Positions 8,840 through 18,144 are shown, counted from the first letter of the stretch. The stretch is DNA of 64,000 nucleotides from DATBQN01 sp963755825 (GCA_963755825.1 CAVWLA010000003.1:2170001-2234000), one strand, 5' to 3'. Numbers and translations: made by a program. The notes: generated from the sequence alone by a model not told the origin.

Positions 8840-10402
8840 TTGAGTCCATGGTGGCTGCGCCCCACAGCAGAGGGCGCATCGAACGAACCAGAACCTGACG
8901 AGAAACGCGAGGCCGAGAGCCGCGCCGCGAAGCCCGCGGCCGAGCCCGCGGCGGCCCCCCCGGCTGTCGAGCCGGAGCGCGAGGAGCCGCCCGCCGTGAG
9001 CTTCCCCCGCACGGAAGCCTTCGAGCCCCTCTCCGTCACCCCCCCTGCACAGTCTTTCCCCTCCTTCACCCTTCGCCAGGCCGCGGTCTCGCCGACGCCG
9101 TTCAACGACGAGAGCGCAGCCCCGGCGGAGCACCCCTTCGAGACGTCTCAGACCGCGGAGCGCTTCGCCGATCACGCCGCCCACGAGCCGTACGGCCGCG
9201 TCGAGATGGAGGCCGCGAGCCCCGCGGCGCACGATGCGAACGCTGCGGGCGCGGCGGCCATGCAGACCGCCGACCTCGCCGAGCGCGAGGAGGGCCAGGG
9301 CGAAACCGCAGGTGAAACGGCGGGCGAGAAGAAGCGCCCGCGCTCGCGGCGCAGCCGCGGCGGCCGCCGCAAGTCCGGCCGCGGCGCCGCTGCCGCGGCG
9401 ACGCCCGGCTTTCCGGGCGCGCCGGTCGACGAGGAGGACGACGACCTGGAGGGCGACGACGAGGCGCTCGACGCCGCCGAATCGCAGCCGCAGCAGGCTG
9501 CCCCGATGGCGCCCGTGGCGCCCATCGCGCCGGCCCAGCACCACCGCTCGCGCGAGGCCGCGAAGCCGGCGGAGAACAACTTCTACCTGCCGCCCGACTA
9601 CGAGATCTCGCCGCGCGAGGTGTTCGTGCCGGTCGACCGCCCGCGCTCGCACAACGACGAGCGGAAGATCGCCCTCTTCTGCGATCTCGAGAACATCGCC
9701 CTCGGCGTGCGCGACTCGGAGGTCGGCAAGTTCGACATCCACCGCGTCCTCGAGCGCCTGCTCGAGAAGGGCAAGATCATCGTCAAGAAGGCCTATGCCG
9801 ACTGGGAGCGCTACAGCGACTACAAGCGGCCCTTCCACGAGGCGGCGATCGAGCTCATCGACATCCCGCAGAAGTACTACTCGGGCAAGAACAGCGCCGA
9901 CATCAAGATGGTGGTCGACGCCATGGATCTCTCCTACTCCAAGGAGCACCTCGACACCTTCGTCCTCCTCTCCGGCGACAGCGACTTCTCGCCGCTGGTC
10001 TCGAAGCTCAAGGAGAACAACAAGTACGTCATCGGCATCGGGGTGAAGAACTCGTCGTCGAACCTCCTGGTCGACAATTGCGACGAGTTCATCTACTACG
10101 AGGACGTCTGGCGCGACTCCGCCAAGGCGCCGCAGCTCGCCGGCCTCACCAAGAAGGCGGCCGAGGCGTTCAGCCTCATGGTCGAATCGATCCAGGCGCT
10201 GGTGCGCGAGAACAAGGACGTGCTCTGGGGCTCGATGATCAAGCAGACCATGCAGCGCAAGAAGCCGTCGTTCAACGAGGGCTACTTCGGCTACAGCACC
10301 TTCTCCGAGCTGCTCGAGGACGCCGAGCGGAAGAACATCATCAAGCTGAAGAAGGACCAGCGCTCCGGCACTTACATCGTGACCGGCTTCGCCAAGCGCT
10401 AG
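8840..10402 (+). CDS. NYN-domain (PIN-like nuclease fold) protein with disordered N-terminus and C-terminal helical domain
   Basis: A 520-residue protein in three parts. Residues 1-270 are low-complexity, rich in Ala/Pro/Glu, with a basic patch (KKRPRSRRSRGGRRKSGRG, about 156-174) followed by an acidic run. Residues about 274-423 are a NYN/LabA-like domain: ALFCDLENIALGV (first catalytic Asp), a central DIKMVVDAMDL and LLSGDSDFSPLV. Residues about 440-515 resemble an OST-HTH/LOTUS winged helix with GYFGYSTFSELLEDAE. NYN domains are predicted metal-dependent RNases. TTG 8840 is preceded by GGGAAAGGAT. The combination suggests an RNA-processing or RNA-binding factor. Confidence 0.8.
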   Translation: MSPWWLRPTAEGASNEPEPDEKREAESRAAKPAAEPAAAPPAVEPEREEPPAVSFPRTEAFEPLSVTPPAQSFPSFTLRQAAVSPTPFNDESAAPAEHPFETSQTAERFADHAAHEPYGRVEMEAASPAAHDANAAGAAAMQTADLAEREEGQGETAGETAGEKKRPRSRRSRGGRRKSGRGAAAAATPGFPGAPVDEEDDDLEGDDEALDAAESQPQQAAPMAPVAPIAPAQHHRSREAAKPAENNFYLPPDYEISPREVFVPVDRPRSHNDERKIALFCDLENIALGVRDSEVGKFDIHRVLERLLEKGKIIVKKAYADWERYSDYKRPFHEAAIELIDIPQKYYSGKNSADIKMVVDAMDLSYSKEHLDTFVLLSGDSDFSPLVSKLKENNKYVIGIGVKNSSSNLLVDNCDEFIYYEDVWRDSAKAPQLAGLTKKAAEAFSLMVESIQALVRENKDVLWGSMIKQTMQRKKPSFNEGYFGYSTFSELLEDAERKNIIKLKKDQRSGTYIVTGFAKR

Positions 10403-10455
10403 GCGAGGGGCGAGAGACGCCGGCGGCCAGCGGCCCCGGCGTCTCGGCTCGCCCT

Positions 10456-11025
10456 CTACCCTCCCACCCCCATCACCCCTTCCGCCTCCACCCACTCGAC
10501 GCGGCGCCAGCTCCGCTCGCGCCCCGGCACCGCCGTCAGGCCGGCCCGCGCCAGGCCGTCGCCCAGGAGCTCGACGAAGCGGTGCTGGCCCTTGACGACC
10601 GCCAGGTTGAGGAAGAGCTCGCGCGCCTCGCCGCGCGCCTCGACGACGAAGCGGAGCGCCTCGGTGCCCGGCCGCGGGTTGACGGCGAGCACGCGGGAGA
10701 AGGGGATCTGCCGCGGCCGGAAGGTGTGGAGCGGCTGGAAGGCGAAGCCGTCCGCCGCGATCTCGACGGCCGGCTTCCCCGCCGTCCACCAGATCTTCGC
10801 CAGGCTGCCGACGAAGAGCACGCTGTAGGCGAGGAGGACGCCGAAGCCGCGCCCCCAGGCGCCGCGCTCGTCGCTCGGCAGCATGCGGGTGAAGGCGCCG
10901 AGGACGATCACCAGGCCCATCCCCCAGAGCATGGCGCGGCGACAGGTGCTGCGCACCCAGGGGCGGAAGGGGAAGCGGGCGGTGGAGGCGGGCGCGGTGG
11001 TCGGCAGCGCGAGGGGAGAAGCCAT
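10456..11025 (-). CDS. Two-helix membrane protein with PH-like domain
   Basis: A 189-residue protein. Two hydrophobic segments (about 32-48 and 62-80) are followed by a beta-rich cytoplasmic part starting AVEIAADGFAFQPLHTF, resembling bacterial PH-like (bPH) domains in which the strand pattern follows a membrane hairpin. ATG 11025 is chosen because it lies just after the divergent SDR promoter region and places the hairpin near the N-terminus; longer frames overlap the SDR gene. Function unknown. Confidence 0.6.
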   Translation of the reverse strand: MASPLALPTTAPASTARFPFRPWVRSTCRRAMLWGMGLVIVLGAFTRMLPSDERGAWGRGFGVLLAYSVLFVGSLAKIWWTAGKPAVEIAADGFAFQPLHTFRPRQIPFSRVLAVNPRPGTEALRFVVEARGEARELFLNLAVVKGQHRFVELLGDGLARAGLTAVPGRERSWRRVEWVEAEGVMGVGG

Positions 11026-11104
11026 GGGGCGATCGTACCCGCTCTCGGCGGGCGGCGGCGAGACGGTGCGATACTCTACGGAGGCCCCGGAGAGAAAACA
11101 CCCC

Positions 11105-11911
11105 ATGAACCAGGCGATCTTCATCACCGGCGCGGCGTCCGGGATCGGCCGCGAGACGGCCCTGGTCTTCGCCTCGCGGGGCTGGAAGGTCGGCCTCTTC
11201 GACGTCGACGAGGAGGGCCTCGCGGCGGTGGCGCGCGAGGCCGGCGCCGGGATGTCGCTGGCGCGCCGGCTGGACGTCCGCGACCGCGAGGAGTACCGCG
11301 CCGCCATCGCCGCCTTCGGCGAGTGGAGCGGCGGCCGCATGGACGCCCTCTTCAACTGCGCCGGCATCATGCGCATGGGGCCCTTCGAGGAGACGCCGCT
11401 CGACGAGCACGCGCGCACCATCGAGATCAACGTCCTGGGCGTCACCCAGGGCATCCATCTCGCGCTGCCGCTCCTCAAGGCGACGCCCGGCGCCCACGTC
11501 CTCTCGATGTGCTCGGCCTCGGCGGTCTATGGCGTCCCCGACCTCGCCGTCTACGCGGCGTCGAAGTTCTTCGTCCGCGGCCTGACCGAGGCGCTCAACC
11601 TCGAGCTGGCCGCCGACGGCATCGTCGTCACCGACCTCATGCCTCTCTATGTCGATACGCCGATGGTCCAGAGCCAGACCTACCGCGCCGGCTCGCTCGA
11701 GACCTTCGGCGCTCATCTGACACCGCGCCAGATCGGCGAGTTGGCCTGGAAGGCCGTCCACGCGAAGCGCGTCCACTGGCGGCCGGGCCTGCTGCTCAAG
11801 ACCCTCAACTATCTCGGCGGTGCCTTCCCGTTCGTGGCGCGGCCGACGATGAAGTACGTCAACCGGAGGCGCGCCGCGGCCGGCCCGGCGGCCGCCGCGA
11901 AGCCGTCCTGA
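11105..11911 (+). CDS. Short-chain dehydrogenase/reductase
   Basis: A classical SDR of 268 residues. TGAASGIG at 8-15 binds NAD(P), NCAG at 84-87 stabilises the core, and the catalytic set is Ser137/139, Tyr150 and Lys154 (YAASK). The aspartates in LFDVDEEG after strand 2 favour NAD(H) over NADP(H). The substrate cannot be told from sequence. The basic C-terminal tail (about 240-268) is longer than usual. It is divergent from the PH-like gene; spacing to the next gene is 97 bp. Confidence 0.88.
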   Translation: MNQAIFITGAASGIGRETALVFASRGWKVGLFDVDEEGLAAVAREAGAGMSLARRLDVRDREEYRAAIAAFGEWSGGRMDALFNCAGIMRMGPFEETPLDEHARTIEINVLGVTQGIHLALPLLKATPGAHVLSMCSASAVYGVPDLAVYAASKFFVRGLTEALNLELAADGIVVTDLMPLYVDTPMVQSQTYRAGSLETFGAHLTPRQIGELAWKAVHAKRVHWRPGLLLKTLNYLGGAFPFVARPTMKYVNRRRAAAGPAAAAKPS

Positions 11912-12008
11912 AGCGAGCCGCCTCGAGCCTCGGCGGCGAGCCCGAGCCGGCCGAGCCTTCCACCAAGCGTCGTCAAGCCAACACCCGATCCATCCCGAGG
12001 AGAATCCG

Positions 12009-12869
12009 ATGAGAAAGCTCACCCTCGCCGCCGCCTGCCTCGCCGCCGGCGTCGCCGCGGCCGCCTCCCTCGCCGCCCAGCCGCAGCAGATCGACTTCCC
12101 GCGCCCGAGCCCCAACGCCAGCGTCTCGCAGATGGTGGGGATCAGCGAGATCACCATCCACTACAGCCGGCCGGGCGTGCACGACAGGAAGATCTGGGGC
12201 GGCCTCGTGCCCTACGGCAAGGTGTGGCGGACGGGCGCCAACGAGAACACCACCATCTCCTTCTCGACCGCCGTCTCGGTCGACGGCCACGAGCTCCCCG
12301 CCGGCATCTACGGCCTGCAGACCATCCCCGCCGAGAGCGGCGACTGGACGATCATCTTCAGCAAGGACGCCGAGCTGTGGGGCGCCTTCGACTACAAGGA
12401 GGACCACGACGCTCTGCGCGTGCAGGCGAAGGCGCGGCCGGCCGAGCCCGAGGAGCGCATGAGCTTCGCGTTCACCGACCTCACCGAGACCTCGGTCGTC
12501 GTGCTTCTGCGCTGGGAGCGGCTGGCCGTACCGATCAAGATCGACGTCGCGACGCCGAAGCTGGTGGTGGCGCGGGCGGAGTCGAACCTCGGCTGGCGGG
12601 CGCTCAATCAGGCCGCCGCCTACTGCGCACAGACCGGCGGCTGCGCCGACGGCGAGGGGCTGCGCTGGGCCGACGCCGCGGTCGCCGCCCATCCCGCCTT
12701 CGCCACCTACCAGACCCGCGCCCAGCTGCTGGCGAAGAAGGGCGACTACAAGGGCGCCGTCGCCGCCGGCGAGAAGGCGCTCGCGGCGGCGCAGGGCGCC
12801 AAGCCGCCGGTCTCGGCGGCGGCGACCGCCGACCTCGAGGCGTCGCTCAAGGAGTGGCGCTCGAAGTAG
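12009..12869 (+). CDS. DUF2911 family exported protein
   Basis: A 286-residue protein with a signal peptide (1-24, ending SLAAQ) and a DUF2911 domain: SPNASVSQMVGISEITIHYSRPGV, then IWGGLVPYGKVWRTGANENTT and the PAGIYGLQTIP loop. The C-terminal 100 residues are helical and TPR-like (NLGWRALNQAA, AKKGDYKGAVAAGEKAL). DUF2911 proteins are periplasmic, of unknown function, and common in Acidobacteriota and Bacteroidota. A GAGGAG-type ribosome site precedes ATG. Its 3' end overlaps the convergent HAD gene by 23 bp. Confidence 0.85.
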   Translation: MRKLTLAAACLAAGVAAAASLAAQPQQIDFPRPSPNASVSQMVGISEITIHYSRPGVHDRKIWGGLVPYGKVWRTGANENTTISFSTAVSVDGHELPAGIYGLQTIPAESGDWTIIFSKDAELWGAFDYKEDHDALRVQAKARPAEPEERMSFAFTDLTETSVVVLLRWERLAVPIKIDVATPKLVVARAESNLGWRALNQAAAYCAQTGGCADGEGLRWADAAVAAHPAFATYQTRAQLLAKKGDYKGAVAAGEKALAAAQGAKPPVSAAATADLEASLKEWRSK

Positions 12870-13545
12870 CGCGGCGCGCCAGCCACGACGGCAGCTCGCC
12901 GACGCCGTCGAGACAGGCGACGGGCGCCCGCGAGGCGAGCTCGCGGCGCCCGTGCGAGCCGCTGGTGACGGCGAGCGCGGCGACCCCGGCGGCGAGCGCC
13001 ATGTCGAGATCGTGGACCGAGTCGCCGATCATCAGCGCTCGGTCCTTCGCCACCCCCAGCTCGTCGAGGACGTCGAGGAGCATCCGCGGGTGCGGCTTCG
13101 ACGGCGCCTCGTCGGCGGTGCGGGTGGCGGCGAAGCGCGCCGCGAGGCGGTTCTCGCGCAGGCCGTCGTCGAGCCCGCGCCGGCTCTTCCCCGTCGCCAC
13201 CGCCAGCAGATAACCGTCGGCCGCGAGGCGCGCCAGGAGATCGGGCACGCCGGCGAAGAGGAGCTGCCGCTCGCGGTAGGTGGCGAACCAGCGCTCGCGG
13301 TAGCAGCCGACGACGCGCTCGAAGAGCGCCTCGCCGCCGCCCGGCGCCAGCAGGTCGATGGTCTCGCGAAAGCCCAATCCGATCGTGCCGCGGATCACCG
13401 CCTCGTCAGGCACCGCGACCCCGGCGGCGCCGAACGCCTCGCGGGTGCAGGCGACGATCGTCGCGATCGAGTCCATCAGCGTGCCGTCCCAGTCGAAGAC
13501 GAGGAGATCGAAGGGGCGCGCGGGCACCGGCACCGGCGCCGTCAA
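12847..13545 (-). CDS. HAD-superfamily phosphatase (phosphoglycolate phosphatase-like)
   Basis: A 232-residue HAD hydrolase. Motif I is VFDWDGTLMDS (nucleophile Asp18, acid/base Asp20), motif II the Thr in ATGKSRRG with Lys following in SKPHP, motif IV MIGDSVHDLDMA. A helical C1 cap lies between motifs I and II, as in Gph/PpaX enzymes; the substrate is undetermined. The TTG start overlaps the glycosyltransferase stop by 4 bp (TTGA), so it is probably coupled to that operon; GTG codons a few residues later are alternatives. Confidence 0.82.
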   Translation of the reverse strand: MTAPVPVPARPFDLLVFDWDGTLMDSIATIVACTREAFGAAGVAVPDEAVIRGTIGLGFRETIDLLAPGGGEALFERVVGCYRERWFATYRERQLLFAGVPDLLARLAADGYLLAVATGKSRRGLDDGLRENRLAARFAATRTADEAPSKPHPRMLLDVLDELGVAKDRALMIGDSVHDLDMALAAGVAALAVTSGSHGRRELASRAPVACLDGVGELPSWLARRATSSATP

Positions 13546-15113
13546 GGCCGCGGTCTCCCCGCCGCCGGCTGCACGGCGGTCTCGAAGCGCCAGACGTCGG
13601 CGCCGAGGAGCGCCAGGTGCTGGCGCTCGGCGTAGCGGCCGCGGAGGAAGGCGAGGAACGCCGGGCCGACCTCGCGATGGCCGCGCAGCAGCCAGACTTG
13701 CCACGGGCGGGTGCGGTCGAGGAGGTCGCGCGCCGCGGCGATGCTGGCGTCGTCGCCGGCCACGAGGTCGACCCGGCGGCGCGAGCCGAGCCGCGCGAAG
13801 TAGTAGTCGAAGTAGTCGCGGTAGAAGGCGCGGCCGAGGACGACGACGCCGGGATCGGGCGGCGAGCCGGCGGGTTCGGAGGCGACCACCGCAGCGACCG
13901 CCTCGCGGAACTGCTCTTTCTCCGGCACCGCGTAGAAGCGGTAGACGAAGAGGAGATGGGCGAGGAGGAGGAGGGTGGCGACGCTGGCGAGGAGGGCCAG
14001 GCGCACGCCAGAGGCGAGCACGGCGAAGGCGCGGGCGAGGAGCAGGTAGGCGGCGGGCAGGCAGACCAGCAGGTTGCGGTTGGTGAGGAGCGGGAAAGCC
14101 GCATAGGAGACGGCGACCGCGCCGGCGAACGGCACCGCGAGCCAGAGGGCGAGGACGAGCGACGGCGAGAGGTCGCCGAGGGGCCGCTCGGAGAGCGGCG
14201 ACTCCGACGCGCCCTGCCGCAGACTGCGGCGCGCCATGGCGACCTTGACCAGAGCGGCGATGCCGACGCCGATCGCCAGCGCCGGCAGGGTGCGCGACTC
14301 GTTGAAGAGGAACTTGAGGTACCAGCCGACGCTGTAGAGGCCGGGCGGCGGGATCCACGCCCAGGAGTGGGAGTGCCGCTTCTGCAGCATCAGGTAGCGG
14401 AGCCCCGGCCCGTAGCCCGCGACGAGCAGGAGAAAGGTCCACGCCGCCGCGCGGCGGGCCGGGCCGCGGGCGAGGAGCACGGCGCCGCCGGCGAGGAGGA
14501 ACGCCATGCCGGCGCCGAAGTGGTGCAGGTAGGCGGCGGCGAGAGCCGAGAAGAGGAAGCCGGCGGCGAGCCACGGCGAAGCCGCGCGTCCCTCGCCCCA
14601 GCGGCGGACGAGCGCCACCCAGAAGGCGCCGGCGGCGAGCACGGCGAGGAGCAGGCAGGCGTACGGCCGCGCCTCCTGGCTGTAGTGGATCGGGCACCAG
14701 AGGACGGCGAGGAGAGCGGCGGCGACGAGGCCCTCCGCGGCGCCGTAGAGGAGCTCGCCGAGGACGAAGATGGCCACGATCGAGAGCGTGCCGCAGAGTG
14801 CCGACGGCAGGCGGAGGAGGGCTTCGCTGTTGCCGAGATGACTCTGGACCACATGGAGCAGGAGGTTGAAGGTCGGCGGATGGCCGTCGCCGCCGAGGGT
14901 CTTGGCGAAGACCTCGCCGACGGTCGGCTGGCCGCTCACCCGCACGCTGTCGAGCTCGTCGTTCCACAGCGACTCGCGGCCGAGGCCGTGAAAGCGGAGG
15001 ACGGCGCCGACGGCGAGGATCAGCAGCAGGAGCGCGAGGACGACCGATCGCGACGGATGCCCAATGCGGTCGTCCAGTTCGCTGCCAGAAGCCGCGCTCT
15101 CCACGCCGCTCAC
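13542..15113 (-). CDS. GT-C family membrane glycosyltransferase (ArnT/PMT-like)
   Basis: A 523-residue polytopic protein with about 10-12 membrane segments and a periplasmic C-terminal domain. The first loop has the acidic motif ESLWNDELDS typical of GT-C enzymes using polyprenyl-phosphate sugars, then GDGHPPTFNLLLH and YSQEARPYA. It probably transfers a sugar from a lipid carrier to a lipid, glycan or protein on the outer face of the inner membrane. The GTG start overlaps the nucleotidyltransferase stop by 4 bp. Confidence 0.82.
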   Translation of the reverse strand: MSGVESAASGSELDDRIGHPSRSVVLALLLLILAVGAVLRFHGLGRESLWNDELDSVRVSGQPTVGEVFAKTLGGDGHPPTFNLLLHVVQSHLGNSEALLRLPSALCGTLSIVAIFVLGELLYGAAEGLVAAALLAVLWCPIHYSQEARPYACLLLAVLAAGAFWVALVRRWGEGRAASPWLAAGFLFSALAAAYLHHFGAGMAFLLAGGAVLLARGPARRAAAWTFLLLVAGYGPGLRYLMLQKRHSHSWAWIPPPGLYSVGWYLKFLFNESRTLPALAIGVGIAALVKVAMARRSLRQGASESPLSERPLGDLSPSLVLALWLAVPFAGAVAVSYAAFPLLTNRNLLVCLPAAYLLLARAFAVLASGVRLALLASVATLLLLAHLLFVYRFYAVPEKEQFREAVAAVVASEPAGSPPDPGVVVLGRAFYRDYFDYYFARLGSRRRVDLVAGDDASIAAARDLLDRTRPWQVWLLRGHREVGPAFLAFLRGRYAERQHLALLGADVWRFETAVQPAAGRPRP

Positions 15114-16171
15114 GCCGCGCCGCCGAGCGGCGTGAGGCGTGTGGCCGGCTCATCCGGTTCACCCGCTTCACCCGGCATGGCGAGCTGACCATCGAGGCGA
15201 CTCCCCGGCGGCAGCACGGCGCCCGGGCCGACGATCGAGCAGCGGACGACGCTGCCGGCGCCGACCACCGCGCCGGCGAGGACGATGGTGCGCTCGAGGC
15301 GGGCGCCGTCGCCGATCGCGGCTCCGCTCTCGACCACGGCGCGGCGCAACGACGCGCTCGCCGCGACCTTCGCGGCGGGCGCCGTCCAGGCGCCACGGCC
15401 GCTCGCCCGCAGCCAGTCGAGAACGCCGTCGAGATACCGGCGCGGCGTCCCCAGGTCGTGCCAGACGCGATCGGTGGCGACCGCACGGAGCGGGCTCGCG
15501 CCGGTGCTCCGGGCTGCCGCGAGGAGCGGGTCGTAGAGGTCGCGGACGATGTCGGCGGGACCGGCGGGCCGCTCGCGGATGCGCGCCAGGAGCTCGGGCG
15601 AGAGGACGTGGGCGCCGGCGAAAACGAGCCGATCGTCGCCGGGCTGCGAGCCGTCGCCGCGGAGCGAGGTCACCTGCCCCGCATCGTCCACCGCGACGCC
15701 GCCGCCGAACTCTGCGGTGTCGGCGCGGCGGGAGAGGAGGAGCGTCGCGAGCGGCGCTGGCTCACCGCGGCCGCCGCCGGCGCGCAGGTGCGCGCGCACC
15801 ATCTGTGCCAGCGGCCAGCGGCAGAGGCTGTCGCCGTTGATGAGGAAGACGAGATCCGCCGGCTGCAGAAAATCGCCCAGCGGCTGGAGCGCGCCGAGGG
15901 TGCCGAGGATCTCCGGCTCCGTCGAGTAGACGAGCGGCATGCCGGCGAAGGAGTCGCCGAAGCGCCGGCGGATCGGTGCGCCGAGATAGTGCAGATTGAT
16001 CGCCGCCGCCTCGCAGCCGGCGCCGGCGAGCGCCTCGAGCGTGCGGCCGAGGATGGGGAGGCCGCAGACCGGAAAGAGCGGCTTGGGGAGCGCCGTCGAG
16101 AGCGGCCGCAGGCGGGTTCCCAGCCCGGCGGCGAGCACGAGGGCGCGAAGGCGCCGGCGCCTCGGCGGCAT
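15110..16171 (-). CDS. Sugar-phosphate nucleotidyltransferase (mannose-1-phosphate guanylyltransferase-like)
   Basis: A 353-residue enzyme. The N-terminus carries the pyrophosphorylase loop LVLAAGLGTRLRPLS followed by PKPLFPVCGLPIL; a metal-binding Asp sits in FLINGDSLCRW. The C-terminal 100 residues have hexapeptide-like repeats (VAASASLRRAVVESGAAIGD, then TIVLAGAVVGAG) forming a left-handed beta helix. It likely makes an NDP-sugar for the adjacent glycosyltransferase pathway; the exact sugar is not resolvable. First gene of a three-gene cluster with 4-bp overlaps. Confidence 0.85.
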   Translation of the reverse strand: MPPRRRRLRALVLAAGLGTRLRPLSTALPKPLFPVCGLPILGRTLEALAGAGCEAAAINLHYLGAPIRRRFGDSFAGMPLVYSTEPEILGTLGALQPLGDFLQPADLVFLINGDSLCRWPLAQMVRAHLRAGGGRGEPAPLATLLLSRRADTAEFGGGVAVDDAGQVTSLRGDGSQPGDDRLVFAGAHVLSPELLARIRERPAGPADIVRDLYDPLLAAARSTGASPLRAVATDRVWHDLGTPRRYLDGVLDWLRASGRGAWTAPAAKVAASASLRRAVVESGAAIGDGARLERTIVLAGAVVGAGSVVRCSIVGPGAVLPPGSRLDGQLAMPGEAGEPDEPATRLTPLGGAA

Positions 16172-16193
16172 GGCTCGAGTGACCGGGCCCGCC

Positions 16194-16754
16194 TCAGCTG
16201 CCGGGACGGAAGACCATCTCCGGAGGGGCCTCCGGATGCTCCTTGAGGAAGTCCTCGTAGAGCCGCAAGTAAGAGCGCCGCTCGCCCTTCTCGGGATCGA
16301 GGCCGCAGCGGCGGGCGACGGTCTCCGCGCCGTCGCCCTCGAACTCCGCGAAGTCGCCGATCGGGGTGTGGTCGAGGGCGATGGTGACGCCGCCGAGCTG
16401 CCACTCCTCCCGCATCTTCTGGTAGCGGCGGACGACGGCGTAGCCCAGGTTGCTGAACAGCTCGCGCGCCTCGTCGGCGCTCTCGATCTCGATCTCGCGC
16501 TCCTCGCGCACCTTCATGTTCCCCTCCAGGCGGAGCGGTCCCTTGAAGGTGAGGCGCGAGCGCTGGCCGTCGGTCCGCAGGCGCAGGATGCGGCCCGAGG
16601 AGACCAGCTCGTCGTCCCGATCGAGGATCCAGTTGTCTTCGAAAGCCGCCGGTCCCAACCGCTCCGCTTCCAGCTCGCGCAGCCGCTCGCGCAGCTTGTC
16701 GAGCTCAACGTCTGGAAACTTGATCTCGCGCTCGAGGTTGTCCTTGCTCCTCAT
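16194..16754 (-). CDS. CYTH-domain protein (class IV adenylate cyclase / triphosphatase family)
   Basis: A 186-residue CYTH protein. The diagnostic ExExK motif is at residues 8-12 (EREIK). Basic and acidic residues of the tunnel are visible: RILRLR, RLTFKG, REEREIEI, ALDHTPIGDFAEFEG. Such proteins cleave inorganic triphosphate or thiamine triphosphate, or cyclise ATP; bacterial members are most often triphosphatases. It lies 4 bp after the M20 peptidase stop and is likely cotranscribed with it. Confidence 0.82.
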   Translation of the reverse strand: MRSKDNLEREIKFPDVELDKLRERLRELEAERLGPAAFEDNWILDRDDELVSSGRILRLRTDGQRSRLTFKGPLRLEGNMKVREEREIEIESADEARELFSNLGYAVVRRYQKMREEWQLGGVTIALDHTPIGDFAEFEGDGAETVARRCGLDPEKGERRSYLRLYEDFLKEHPEAPPEMVFRPGS

Positions 16755-16758
16755 GACC

Positions 16759-18144
16759 TCACGACGGCGCCAGCCGATCGAGCAGCCGCGCCACCGAGCG
16801 GATGCCGTTGTAGAAGTGGCTGATGTTGAACTTCTCGTTGGGCGCGTGGAGCGCGTCGTCGTTCAAGCCGAAGCCAAGGAGAAGGATCGGCACGCCCAAG
16901 ACCTGCGAGAAGGTCGAAACGATGGGGATCGAGCCGCCCTCGCGCATGCGCAACGGCCGCGCCCCCCAGATCTCCTCCATCGCCTCCATCGCCGCCTCGA
17001 CGATCGGCCCCTGCGCCTCGACGATCACCGGGCCGCCGCCGTGGAGATACGACACCTCGACGGTCACTCCCGGCGGGGCGATCTTCTTGACGTGCTCGGT
17101 GAACAGGCGGGCGATCGTCTCCGCCTTCTGATCGGGGACCAGACGCATCGAGACCTTGGCGCCGCCCCAGGAGGGGAGGACCGTCTTGGCGCCCTTCCCT
17201 TGGTAGCCGCCGAAGATGCCGTTGACGTCGCAGGTCGGCCGCGCGCCGACGCGCTCCAGGGTTGTGTAGCCCTGCTCGCCGAAGACCTCGCCGATGCCCA
17301 GCTCGCGGCGGTAGTCGTCCTCGACGAACGGCAGCTTCGCCATCTCCTCGCGCTCCCAGCCCTCGAGAGGCCGCACGTCGTCGTAGAAGCCGGGGATGAG
17401 GATCTTGCCGGTCGCGGCATCGCGCAGCCCGTCGATGATGTGGCAGAGGGCGTTCAGGGGATTGGCGACGCCGCCGCCGTAGGTGCCGGAGTGCAGATCG
17501 CGGTTGGGGCCGGTGACCTTGAGCTCCATGTAGGCGAGCCCTTTGAGACCGTAGACGAGCGACGGCTGGCCGGGGCCGTAGAGCGAGCTGTCGGAGATGA
17601 CGACGCAGTCGGCCGCCAGGCGCTTGCCGCCGTCCTCGCGGACGTAGCGGTCGATCGCCTCGCCGCCCGCCTCCTCCTCACCCTCGACGATGAGCTTGAC
17701 GTTGACGGGGAGCGAGCCGCGCTCGGCGAGCATGGCGGCGATCCCCTTCAAGTGGGCGTAGGACTGCCCCTTGTCGTCGGTCGCGCCGCGCGCCACCAGC
17801 TTGTCGCCCTCCTCGGTCGGCTCGAACGGCGGATGCCGCCAGAGCTCCAGCGGATCGACCGGCTGCACGTCGTAGTGGCCGTAGAAGAGGACGGTCGGCG
17901 CGCCCGCCGCTTGCGTCCATTCGCCGTAGACCAGCGGATGGCCGGCGGTCTCGATCAGCTCGGCGGTCAGGCCGGCGGCGCGCATCTTCTCGAGCAGGAA
18001 CTCGGCCGCGCGCCGCACGTCGGCGGCGTAGGCGGGATCGGTCGAGATCGAGGGGATGCGGATGTAATCCTTGAGCTCGCCCAGGTAGGCGCTCTTCTCG
18101 CGGTCGATGCGGTCCAGCACGTCGCGCGTGTCTCTCACGGCCAT
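16759..18144 (-). CDS. M20-family metallopeptidase (dipeptidase)
   Basis: A 461-residue di-zinc peptidase of the M20 family. Zinc ligands and catalytic residues are in LFYGHYDVQPVDP, GATDDKGQSYAH, VEGEEEAGGEAI and DSSLYGPGQPSL. The lid/dimerisation domain occupies about 190-350. GGSIPIV and HAPNEKFNI close the fold. Members with this VQPVDPLELW pattern are usually dipeptidases. No signal peptide, so cytoplasmic. Length is typical. Confidence 0.88.
   Translation of the reverse strand: MAVRDTRDVLDRIDREKSAYLGELKDYIRIPSISTDPAYAADVRRAAEFLLEKMRAAGLTAELIETAGHPLVYGEWTQAAGAPTVLFYGHYDVQPVDPLELWRHPPFEPTEEGDKLVARGATDDKGQSYAHLKGIAAMLAERGSLPVNVKLIVEGEEEAGGEAIDRYVREDGGKRLAADCVVISDSSLYGPGQPSLVYGLKGLAYMELKVTGPNRDLHSGTYGGGVANPLNALCHIIDGLRDAATGKILIPGFYDDVRPLEGWEREEMAKLPFVEDDYRRELGIGEVFGEQGYTTLERVGARPTCDVNGIFGGYQGKGAKTVLPSWGGAKVSMRLVPDQKAETIARLFTEHVKKIAPPGVTVEVSYLHGGGPVIVEAQGPIVEAAMEAMEEIWGARPLRMREGGSIPIVSTFSQVLGVPILLLGFGLNDDALHAPNEKFNISHFYNGIRSVARLLDRLAPS

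Noticed and set aside
8834..12157. A long minus-strand open frame opposite the NYN and SDR genes
   Set aside because: Runs antisense to clearly conserved proteins and shows no domain.
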